Shown here: one piece after another, positions 11,301 through 20,083 of the stretch
Layout of the letters: each line of letters opens with the position of its first letter
Position numbering within the stretch: position 1 is the first letter of the stretch
Assembly (NCBI RefSeq): GCF_000003605.2
Contig: NW_003108323.1
Coordinates: 1-20,083 of the forward strand
Origin: Saccoglossus kowalevskii
Taxonomy: Eukaryota; Hemichordata; Enteropneusta; Harrimaniidae
DNA: 20,083 nt
Reading direction: 5' to 3'
The notes under the pieces: model-generated
What the model was told of the DNA's origin: nothing
Databases searched by the model: none
What the model saw: only the letters and a program-made list of their open reading frames with translations
Program-made: the position numbers and the translations under genes

Positions 11301-11981
11301 CCTGTCTTGACATATAGACAGGGAGATTTGGTGCCAGTCTTGGCATATAGACAGGGGGATTCGGTGCCAGTCTTGACATATAGACAGGGGAATTCGGTGC
11401 CAGTCTTGACATATAGACAGGGGGATTCGGTGCCAGTCTTGACATATAGACAGGGGGTTCTGTGCCAGTCTTGGAATATAGACAGGGGAATTCGGTGCCA
11501 GTCTTGGAATATAGACAGGGGAATTCGGTGCCAGTCTTGGAATATAGACAGGGGGATTCGGTGCCAGTCTTGGAATATAGACAGGGGGATTCGGTGCCAG
11601 TCTTGGAATATAGACAGGGGCATTCGGTGCCAGTGTTGACATATAGACAGGGGGATTCGGTGCCAGTCTTGGAATATAGACAGGGGGATTCGGTGCCAGT
11701 CTTGACATATAGACAGGGGGATTCGGTGCCAGTCTTGGAATATAGACAAAAGGATTCAGTGCCAGTCTTGGAATATAGACAGGGGGATTCGGTGCCAGTC
11801 TTGGCAAATAGACAGGGGAATTAAGTGCCAGTCTTGGAATATAGACAGGGGAATTCGGTGCCAGTCTTGGAATATAGACAGGGGAATTCGTTGCCAGTCT
11901 TGGCATATAGACAGGGGGATTCGGAGCCAGTCGTTGCATATAGACAGGGGAATTCGGTGCCAGTCTTGACATATAGACAGG
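11301..11981 (+). repeat. 791-bp-period tandem duplication H4, unit 2
   Basis: This is the second unit of the 791-bp duplication. Private changes are TTCTGTGCC at the base matching 10670, AGACAAAAGG near 11742 and TTCAGTGCC near 11757. A third, partial unit seems to follow, because another 32-bp monomer of the same class occurs at 12275, 824 bp on (25 monomers minus one base). Confidence 0.9.
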
Positions 11982-12502
11982 GGGATTCGGAGCCAGTCGT
12001 TGCATATATACAGGGGGATTCAGTGCCAGTCTTGACATATAGACAGGGAGATTCGGTGCCAGTCTTGGCATATAGACAGGGGGATTCGGTGCCAGTCTTG
12101 GAATATAGACAGGGGGATTTGGAGCCAGTCGTTGCATATAGACAGGGAGATTCGATGCCAGTCTTGGCATATAGACAGGGGGATTCGGTGCCAGTCTTGA
12201 CATATAGACAGGGGAATTCGGTGCCAGTCTTGACATATAGACAGGGGGATTCGGTGCCAGTCTTGACATATAGACAGGGGGTTCGGTGCCAGTCTTAGAA
12301 TATAGACTGGGGAATTCGGTGCCAGTCTTGGAATATAGACAGGGGGATTTGGTGCCAGTCTTGGAATATAGACATGGGGATTCGGTGCCAGTCTTGGAAT
12401 ATATAGACCGGGGAATTCGGTGCCAGTCTTGGAATATAGACAGGGGGATTCGGTGCCAGTCTTGGCAAATAGACAGGGGGATTAAGTGCCAGTCTTGGCA
12501 TT

Positions 12503-14482
12503 TAGACAGGGGGATTCGGTGCCAGTCTTGACATATAGACAGCAGACTTCGGTGCCAGTCTTGGCATATAGACAGGGGTATTCGGATACCAGTCTTGGAA
12601 TATAGATAGGGGGATTCGGTGCCAGTCTTGGAATATAGACAGGGGGATTCGGTGCCATTCTTGGCAAATAGACAGGGGGATTAAGTGCCAGTCGTGGCAA
12701 ATAGACAGGGGAATTCGGTGCCAGTCTTAGCATATAGACAGGGGAATTCGGTGCCAGTCTTGGAATATAGACAGGGGAATTCGGTGCCAGTCTTGACATA
12801 TAGACAGGGGGATTCGGAGCCAGTCTTGACATATAGACAGGGAGATTCGGTGCCAGTCTTGGAATATAGACAGGGGGATTTGGAGCCAGTCGTTGCATAT
12901 AGACAGGGAGATTCGATGCCAGTCTTGGCATATAGACAGGGGGATTCGGTGCCAGTCTTGACATATAGACAGGGGAATTCGGTGCCAGTCTTGACATATA
13001 GACAGGGGGATTCGGTGCCAGTCTTGACATATAGACAGGGGGTTCGATGCCAGTCTTGGAATGTAGACTGGGGAATTCGGTGCCAGTCTTGGAATATAGA
13101 CAGGGGGATTCGGTGCCAGTCTTGGAATATAGACAGGGGGATTCGGTGCCAGTCTTGGAATATAGACAGGGGGATTCGGTGCCAGTCTTGGAATATATAG
13201 ACCGGGGAATTCGGTGCCAGTCTTGGAATATAGACAGGGGGATTCGGTGCCAGTCTTGGCAAATAGACAGGGGGATTAAGTGCCAGTCTTGGCATTTAGA
13301 CAGGGGGATTCGGTGCCAGTCTTGACATATAGACAGCAGAATTCGGTGCCAGTCTTGGCATATAGACAGGGGTATTCGGTGCCAGTCTTGGAATATAGAT
13401 AGGGGGATTCGGTGCCAGTCTTGGAATATAGACAGGGGGATTCGGTGCCATTCTTGGCAAATAGACAGGGGGATTAAGTGCCAGTCTTGGCAAATAGACA
13501 GGGGAATTCGGTGCCAGTCTTAGCATATAGACAGGGGAATTCGGTGCCAGTCTTGGCAAATAGACAGGGGAATTCGATGCCAGTCTTGACATATAGACAG
13601 GGAGATTCGGTGCCAGTCTTGACATATAGACAGGGGGATTCGGTGCCAGTCTTGACATATAGACAGGGGGTTCGGTGCCAGTCTTGGAATATAGACTGGG
13701 GAATTCGGTGCCAGTCTTGGAATATAGACAGGGGAATTCGGTGCCAGTCTTGGAATATAGACAGGGGGATTCGGTGCCAGTCTTGGAATATAGACAGGGG
13801 GATTCGGTGCCAGTCTTGGAATATATAGACCGGGGAATTCGGTGCCAGTCTTGGAATATAGACAGGGGGATTCGGTGACAGTCTTGGCAAATAGACAGGG
13901 GGATTAAGTGCCAGTCTTGGCATTTAGACAGGGGGATTCGGTGCCAGTCTTGACATATAGACAGCAGAATTCGGTGCCAGTCTTGGCATATAGACAGGGG
14001 TATTCGGTGCCAGTCTTGGAATATAGATAGGGGGATTCGGTGCCAGTCTTGGAATATAGACAGGGGGATTCGGTGCCAGTCTTAGCATATAGACAGGGGA
14101 ATTCGGTGCCAGTCTTGGCAAATAGACAGGGGAATTCGATGCCAGTCTTGACATATAGACAGGGAGATTCGGTGAAAGTCTTGACATATAGACAGGGGGA
14201 TTCGGTGCCAGTCTTGGCATATAGACAGGGGGAATTCGGTGCCAGTCTTGACATATAGACAGGGGGATTCGGTGCCAGTCTTGGAATAGAGACAGGGGGA
14301 TTCGGTGCCAGTCTTGACATATAGACAGGGGGATTCGGTGCCAGTCTTGGAATATTGACAGGGGGATTCGGTGCCAGTCTTGACATATAGACAGGGGAAT
14401 TCGGTGCCAGTCTTGGCAAATAGACAGGGGTATTCGGTGCCAGTCTTAGCATATAGACAGGGGGATTCGGTGCCAGTCTTGG
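12503..14482 (+). repeat. Higher-order repeat block H1, copy 2 (about 1.98 kb)
   Basis: This is the partner of 4213-6192 at +8290. The same series of variant monomers occurs in the same order: AGCAGACTTC at 12541, 32-bp monomers at 13036 and 13664, 35-bp monomers at 13192 and 13820, and GGTGAAAGTC at 14171. Private changes include GTCGTGG near 12695, AATGTAGAC near 13061 and GTGACAGTC near 13877. The copies are separated by thousands of bases of other arrangements, so this is a long-range duplication and not simple slippage. Confidence 0.92.
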
Positions 14483-14496
14483 CAAATAGACAGGGG

Positions 14497-15055
14497 GATT
14501 CGATGCCAGTCTTGACATATAGACAGGGAGATTCGGTGCCAGTCTTGACATATAGACAGGGGGATTCGGTGCCAGTCTTGGCATATAGACAGGGGGAATT
14601 CGGTGCCAGTCTTGGAATATAGACAGGGGGATTCGGTGCCAGTCTTGACATATAGACAGGGGGATTCGGTGCCAGTCTTGGAATATAGACAGGGGGATTC
14701 GGTGCCAGTCTTGACATATAGACAGGGGGATTCGGTGCCAGTCTTGGAATATAGACAGGGGGATTCGGTGTCAGTCTTGACATATAGACAGGGGAATTCG
14801 GTGCCAGTCTTGGCAAATAGACAGGGGTATTCGGTGCCAGTCTTGGCATATAGACAGGGGGATTCGGTGCCAGTCTTGGAATATAGACAGGGGGATTCGG
14901 AGCCAGTCGTTGCATATAGACAGGGGGATTCGGTGCCAGTCTTGACATATAGACAGGGGGATTCGGTGCCAGTCGTTGCATATAGACAGGGGAATTCGGT
15001 GCCAGTCTTGGAATATAGACAGGGGTATTCAGTGCCAGTCGTTGCATATAGACAG
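14497..15055 (+). repeat. Higher-order repeat block H8, copy 1 (about 560 bp)
   Basis: The block matches 19518-20076 at +5021. Both contain the 34-bp GGGGGAATTC monomer, an E-T dimer run, the GGTGTCAGTC variant and a TTCAGTGCCAGTCG V monomer. The left copy continues with GGGGAATTC past 15055, while the right copy stops at the window edge. Confidence 0.87.
14603..14800 (+). repeat. 66-bp E-T dimer run (three dimers)
   Basis: E monomers (TTGGAATAT) and T monomers (TTGACATAT) alternate three times, all with GGGGGATTC spacers except the last. The same run recurs near 19624-19821, and shorter versions near 7840-7990 and 8930-9070. This is a local dimeric higher-order unit. Confidence 0.85.
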
Positions 15056-15130
15056 GGGAATTCGGTGCCAGACTTGGCAAATAGACAGGGGTATTCGGTG
15101 CCAGTCTTGGCATATAGACAGGGGGATTCG

Positions 15131-15328
15131 GTGCCAGTCTTGGAATATAGACAGGGGGATTCGGAGCCAGTCGTTGCATATAGACAGGGGGATTCGGTGC
15201 CAGTCTTGGAATATAGACAGGGGGATTCGGAGCCAGTCGTTGCATATAGACAGGGGGATTCGGTGCCAGTCTTGGAATATAGACAGGGGGATTCGGAGCC
15301 AGTCGTTGCATATAGACAGGGGAATTCG
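15131..15328 (+). repeat. 66-bp E-V dimer run (three dimers)
   Basis: Three successive 66-bp units each consist of an E monomer followed by a V monomer, with GGAGCC preceding GTCGTTGCATAT in every V. Shorter E-V runs occur near 866-1085 and 16490-16710. This points to recent local expansion of a dimer. Confidence 0.85.
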
Positions 15329-16147
15329 GTGCCAGTCTTGACATATAGACAGGGGGATTCGGTGCCAGTCGTTGCATATAGACAGGGGAATTCGGTGCCA
15401 GTCTTGGAATATAGACAGGGGTATTCGGTGCCAGTCGTTGCATATAGACAGGGGAATTCGGTGCCAGTCTTGGCAAATAGACAGGGGTATTCGGTGCCAG
15501 TCTTGGCATATAGACAGTGGGATTCGGTGCCAGTCTTGGAATATCGACAGGGGGATTCGGAGCCAGTCGTTGCATATAGACAGGGGGATTCGGTGCCAGT
15601 CTTGGAATACAGACAGGGGGATTCAGAGCCAGTCGTTGCATATAGACAGGGGGATTCGGTGCCAGTCTTGACATATAGACCGGGAGATTCGGTGCCAGTC
15701 TTGGCATATAGAGAGGGGAATTCGGTGCCAGTCTTGGCATATAGACGGGGGGATTCGGAGCCAGTCGTTGCATATAGACAGGGGAATTCGGTGCCAGTCT
15801 TGGAATATATAGACAGGGTAATTCGGTGCCAGTCTTGGAATATAGACAGGGGGATTCGGTGCCAGTCTTGGCAAATAGACAGGGGGATTAAGTGCCAGTC
15901 TTGGTATTTAGACAGGGGGATTCGGTGCCAGTCTTGACATATAGACAGGAGAATTCGGTGCCAGTCTTGGCATATAGACAGGGGTATTCGGTGCCAGTCT
16001 TGGAATATAGATAGGGGGATTCGGTGCCAGTCTTGGAATATAGACAGGGGGATTCGGTGCCAGTCTTGGCAAATAGACAGGGGGATTAAATGCCAGTCTT
16101 GGCAAATAGACAGGGGAATTCAGTGCCAGTCTTAGCATATAGACAGG

Positions 16148-17187
16148 GGAATTCGGTGCCAGTCTTGGCAAATAGACAGGAGAATTCGATGCCAGTCTTG
16201 ACATATAGACAGGGAGATTCGGTGCCAGTCTTGACATATAGACAGGGAGGTTCGGTGCCTGTCTTGACATATAGACAGGGGATTCGGTGCCAGTCTTGGA
16301 ATATAGACAGGAGGATTCGGTGCCAGTCTTGACATATAGACAGGGGTATTCGGTGCCAGTCTTGGAATATAGACAGGAGGATTCGGTGCCAGTCTTGGAA
16401 TATAGACAGGGGTATTCGGTGCCAGTCGTTGCATATAGACAGGGGAATTCGGTGCCAGTCTTGGCATATAGACAGGGGGATTCGGTGCCAGTCTTGGAAT
16501 ATAGACAGGGGGATTCGGAGCCAGTCGTTGCATATAGACAGGGGGATTCATTGCCAGTCTTGGAATATAGACAGGGGGATTCGGTGCCAGTCTTGGAATA
16601 TAGACAGGGGGATTCGGAGCCAGTCGTTGCATATAGACAGGGGGATTCGGTGCCAGTCTTGGAATATAGACAGGGGGATTCGGAGCCAGTCGTTGCATAT
16701 AGACAGGGGAATTCGCTGCCAGTCTTGACATATAGACAGGGGGATTCGGTGCCAGTCTTGGCATATAGACAGGGGTATTCGGTGCCAGTCTTGGAATATA
16801 GATAGGGGGATTCGGTGCCAGTCTTGGAATATAGACAGGGGGATTCGGTGCCAGTCTTGGCAAATAGACAGGGGGATTCATTGCCAGTCTTGGAATATAG
16901 ACAGGGGGATTCGGTGCCAGTCTTGGAATATAGACAGGGGGATTCGGAGCCAGTCGTTGCATATAGACAGGGGGATTCGGTGCCAGTCTTGGAATATAGA
17001 CAGGGGGATTCGGAGCCAGTCGTTGCATATAGACAGGGGAATTCGCTGCCAGTCTTGACATATAGACAGGGGGATTCGGTGCCAGTCTTGGCATATAGAC
17101 AGGGGTATTCGGTGCCAGTCTTGGAATATAGATAGGGGGATTCGGTGCCAGTCTTGGAATATAGACAGGGGGATTCGGTGCCAGTCT
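16148..17187 (+). repeat. Higher-order repeat block H6, copy 2 (about 1.04 kb)
   Basis: This is the partner of 526-1565. Here H6 lies before H5, whereas at the left edge H5 precedes and overlaps H6. Bases 526-715 thus occur at both about 16148 and about 17931, which gives a composite period of 1783 bp (17405 minus 15622) for this end of the array. Confidence 0.92.
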
Positions 17188-17413
17188 TGGCAAATAGACA
17201 GGGGGATTAAGTGCCAGTCTTGGCAAATAGACAGGGGAATTCGGTGCCAGTCTTAGCATATAGACAGGGGAATTCGGTGCCAGTCTTGCCAAATAGACAG
17301 GGGAATTCGATGCCAGTCTTGACATATAGACAGGGAGATTCGGTGCCAGTCTTGACATATAGACAGGGGGGTTCGGTGCCAGTCTTGGCATATAGACTGG
17401 GGGAATTCGGTGC

Positions 17414-18120
17414 CAGTCTTGGAATATAGACAGGGGGATTCGGTGCCAGTTTTGACATATAGACAGGGGGATTCGGTGCCAGTCTTGGAATATAGACAGG
17501 GGGATTCGGTGCCAGTCCTGACATATGGACAGGGGGATTCGGTGCCAGTCTTGGAATATAGACAGGGGGATTCGGTGCCAGTCTTGGAATATAGACAGGG
17601 GAATTCGGTGCCAGTCTTGGAATATAGACAGGGGAATTCGGTGCCAGTCTTGGAATACAGACAGGGGAATTCGGTGCCAGTCTTGGAATATAGACAGGGG
17701 GATTCGGTGCCAGTCTTGGCAAATAGACAGGGGGATTAAGTGCCAGTCTTGGCAAATAGACAGGGGAATTCGGTGCCAGTCTTAGCATATAGACAGGGGA
17801 ATTCGGTGCCAGTCTTGGCAAATAGACAGGGGAATTCGATGCCAGTCTTGACATATAGACAGGGAGATTCGGTGCCAGTCTTGACATATAGACAGGGGGG
17901 TTCGGTGCCAGTCTTGGCATATAGACAGGGGGAATTCGGTGCCAGTCTTGGCAAATAGACAGGAGAATTCGATGCCAGTCTTGACATATAGACAGGGAGA
18001 TTCGGTGCCAGTCTTGACATATAGACAGGGAGGTTCGGTGCCTGTCTTGACATATAGACAGGGGATTCGGTGCCAGTCTTGGAATATAGACAGGAGGATT
18101 CGGTGCCAGTCTTGACATAT
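17414..18120 (+). repeat. Higher-order repeat block H5, copy 2
   Basis: This is the partner of 9-715. Identity stops exactly at 18121, where the right copy reads CATATGGACAGGGGG and the left copy CATATAGACAGGGGTATT. At that point the sequence joins the second unit of the 594-bp duplication, so the end of the match is a recombination-type junction within a T monomer. Confidence 0.93.
17520..17952 (+). repeat. 594-bp-period tandem duplication H7, unit 1
   Basis: The unit matches 18114-18546 at +594, exactly 18 monomers. Both units hold CATATGGACAGG, an AATACAGAC monomer, the GATTAAG monomer (17737 and 18331), TTAGCATAT and a 34-bp GGGGGAATTC monomer. Upstream, TCCTGACAT in unit 1 is TCTTGACAT in unit 2. 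Confidence 0.9.
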
Positions 18121-18546
18121 GGACAGGGGGATTCGGTGCCAGTCTTGGAATATAGACAGGGGGATTCGGTGCCAGTCTTGGAATATAGACAGGGGAATTC
18201 GGTGCCAGTCTTGGAATATAGACAGGGGAATTCGGTGCCAGTCTTGGAATACAGACAGGGGAATTCGGTGCCAGTCTTGGAATATAGACAGGGGGATTCG
18301 GTGCCAGTCTTGGCAAATAGACAGGGGGATTAAGTGCCAGTCTTGGCAAATAGACAGGGGAATTCGGTGCCAGTCTTAGCATATAGACAGGGGAATTCGG
18401 TGCCAGTCTTGGCAAATAGACAGGGGAATTCGATGCCAGTCTTGACATATAGACAGGGAGATTCGGTGCCAGTCTTGACATATAGACAGGGGGGTTCGGT
18501 GCCAGTCTTGGCATATAGACAGGGGGAATTCGGTGCCAGTCTTGGA
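18114..18546 (+). repeat. 594-bp-period tandem duplication H7, unit 2
   Basis: This is the second unit of the 18-monomer duplication. Beyond 18546 it continues into E and T monomers, where unit 1 continues into an N monomer with AGGAGAATTCGATGCC. The left-edge copy at 115-547 gives a third occurrence of the same unit. Confidence 0.9.
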
Positions 18547-19517
18547 ATATAGACAGGGGGATTCGGTGCCAGTCTTGACATATAGACAGGGGATTCGGTG
18601 CCAGTCTTGGAATATAGACAGGGGGATTCGGTGCCAGTCTTGACATATTGACAGGGGGATTCGGTGCCAGTCTTGGAATATAGACAGGAGGATTCGGTGC
18701 CAGTCTTGGAATATAGACAGGGGTATTCGGTGCCAGTCGTTGCATATAGACAGGGGAATTCGGTGCCAGTCTTGGCATATAGATAGGGGGATTCGGTGCC
18801 AGTCTTGGAATATAGACAGGGGGATTCGGAGCCAGTCGTTGCATATAGACAGGGGGATTCATTGCCAGTCTTGGAATATAGACAGGGGGATTCGGTGCCA
18901 GTCTTGGAATATAGACAGGGGGATTCGGAGCCAGTCGTTGCATATAGACTGGGGGATTCGGTGCCAGTCTTGGAATATAGACAGGGGGATTCGGAGCCAG
19001 TCGTTGCATATAGACAGGGGGATTCGGTGCCAGTCTTGGAATATAGACAGGGGGATTCGGTGCCAGTCTTGGAATATAGACAGGGGGATTCGGTGCCAGT
19101 CTTGGAATATAGACAGGGGGATTCGGTGCCAGTCTTGGAATATATAGACAGGGGAATTCGGTGCCAGTCTTGGAATATAGACAGGGGGATTCAGTGCCAG
19201 TCTTGGCAAATAGACAGGGGGATTAAGTGCCAGTCTTGGCATTTAGACAGGGGGATTCGGTGCCAGTCTTGACATATAGACAGGAGAATTCGGTGCCAGT
19301 CTTGGCATATAGACAGGGGTATTCGGTGCCAGTCTTGGAATATAGATAGGGGGATTCAGTGCCAGTCTTGGAATATAGACAGGGGGATTCGGTGCCATTC
19401 TTGGCAAATAGACAGGGGGATTAAGTGCCAGTCTTGGCAAATAGACAGGGGAATTCGGTGCCAGTCATAGCATATAGACAGGGGAATTCGGTGCCAGTCT
19501 TGGCAAATAGACAGGGG

Positions 19518-20076
19518 AATTCGATGCCAGTCTTGACATATAGACAGGGAGATTCGGTGCCAGTCTTGACATATAGACAGGGGGATTCGGTGCCAGTCTT
19601 GGCATATAGACAGGGGGAATTCGGTGCCAGTCTTGGAATATAGACAGGGGGATTCGGTGCCAGTCTTGACATATAGACAGGGGGATTCGGTGCCAGTCTT
19701 GGAATATAGACAGGGGGATTCGGTGCCAGTCTTGACATATAGACAGGGGGATTCGGTGCCAGTCTTGGAATATAGACAGGGGGATTCGGTGTCAGTCTTG
19801 ACATATAGACAGGGGAATTCGGTGCCAGTCTTGGCAAATAGACAGGGGTATTCGGTGCCAGTCTTGGCATATAGACAGGGGGATTCGGTGCCAGTCTTGG
19901 AATATAGACAGGGGGATTCGGAGCCAGTCGTTGCATATAGACAGGGGGATTCGGTGCCAGTCTTGACATATAGACAGGGGGATTCGGTGCCAGTCGTTGC
20001 ATATAGACAGGGGAATTCGGTGCCAGTCTTGGAATATAGACAGGGGTATTCAGTGCCAGTCGTTGCATATAGACAG
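19518..20076 (+). repeat. Higher-order repeat block H8, copy 2, cut by the right edge
   Basis: This is the partner of 14497-15055. It ends in the middle of a V monomer, directly after ATATAGACAG, where the internal copy has GGGAATTC. The array therefore ends by an abrupt break within a normal monomer and not by gradual decay. Confidence 0.87.
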
Positions 20077-20083
20077 TGATGAA
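20076..20083. repeat. Right terminal inverted repeat, 8 bp
   Basis: The array stops inside a V-class monomer after ATATAGACAG, and the window closes with TGATGAA at 20077-20083. With the preceding G this is GTGATGAA, the exact reverse complement of 1-8. The match does not extend inward beyond 8 bases: the next two bases are CA after the left end and would read TG from the right end. Confidence 0.55.

Larger units (their letters stand above)
8..20076 (+). repeat. 33-bp tandem repeat array (minisatellite/satellite), about 608 monomers
   Basis: Every stretch read from 8 to 20076 is a copy of one 33-bp monomer in a single orientation; I saw no inverted monomer and no unique spacer. The copy at 139-171 has the commonest sequence: 12 G, 5 C, 8 A and 8 T, giving 51.5% GC and a GC skew near +0.41 on this strand. 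ATAGACAGG and GCCAGTC are almost invariant. One variable stretch follows GCCAGTC: TTGGAATAT (E), TTGGCATAT (A), TTGGCAAAT (N), TTGACATAT (T) or GTTGCATAT (V). The other follows ACAGG: GGGATTC, GGAATTC, GGTATTC, AGGATTC or GAGATTC. Monomers of 32, 34 and 35 bp recur at defined places. The copy number is total length divided by 33, not a count. Long homogenised arrays of this kind are typical of eukaryotic minisatellites (known); the host assignment is inference. Confidence 0.98.

Noticed and set aside
45-19806. TTGACA in every T monomer as a bacterial -35 promoter element
   Set aside because: The sequence 16-18 bp downstream is the GATTC/GGTGCC part of the monomer and not a TATAAT-like box. 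The nearby TATAGA directly abuts TTGACA, and the motif is a by-product of one common monomer class.
8-20076. CRISPR array
   Set aside because: The period is 33 bp from start to end with no unique spacers between repeats. Differences are scattered substitutions shared among copies, and there are no cas genes or leader.
8-20076. Regular EcoRI sites (GAATTC) as a functional feature
   Set aside because: GAATTC arises from the single change of GGGGGATTC to GGGGAATTC in a monomer class. It would give a 33-bp ladder on digestion but carries no evidence of function.
8-20076. Telomeric or centromeric identity, including a CENP-B-box-like site
   Set aside because: The period and motif do not match canonical short telomere repeats, and I see no match to the CENP-B box. 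Location cannot be judged without flanking sequence.
1-20083. tRNA, rRNA, riboswitch, terminator or insertion sequence within the window
   Set aside because: No stretch departs from the 33-bp monomer for more than a few bases except 1-7 and 20077-20083, which leaves no room for any such element.

Overview
The whole window is one uninterrupted tandem array of a 33-bp monomer, a minisatellite-type satellite. I see no gene, RNA gene, insertion sequence or unique spacer in it. Dividing the span from 8 to 20076 by 33 gives about 608 monomers, all in the same orientation. A copy with the most common sequence lies at 139-171. It has two nearly fixed blocks, ATAGACAGG and GCCAGTC, separated by two short variable stretches. 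Only 7 bases at each end are not repeat (1-7 and 20077-20083), and those two ends are exact reverse complements of each other.

The array is organised as nested higher-order repeats, not as random copies. Monomers fall into recurring classes by the bases after GCCAGTC: TTGGAATAT (E), TTGGCATAT (A), TTGGCAAAT (N), TTGACATAT (T) and GTTGCATAT (V). Rare variants and monomers of 32, 34 or 35 bp act as landmarks. They show that long composite blocks were copied: 4213-6192 with 12503-14482 (about 2 kb, roughly ten differences), 5777-6717 with 9577-10517, 3509-4220 with 6646-7357, 10510-11190 with 11301-11981, and 14497-15055 with 19518-20076. The left end (9-1565) is also shared with 16148-18120, but in permuted order. 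Smaller 474-bp (628-bp period), 433-bp (594-bp period) and 66-bp dimer expansions lie inside these.

Long open frames exist on both strands, the longest being 1469 codons on the minus strand at 331-4740. They follow from a period divisible by three and a monomer with no minus-strand stop in any frame. Single-base indels make these ORFs hop between three unrelated 11-residue peptide periods, and most monomer differences would change amino acids. I therefore do not annotate any as a gene.

The organism cannot be identified from this sequence. A long homogenised array with higher-order structure, about 51% GC and no coding sequence is most typical of nuclear minisatellite or satellite DNA of a eukaryote (inference). 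An expanded array inside a mobile element, or a misassembly of a shorter array, remains possible. Nothing in the window acts as a pathway or operon. The processes visible are unequal exchange, replication slippage or gene conversion.
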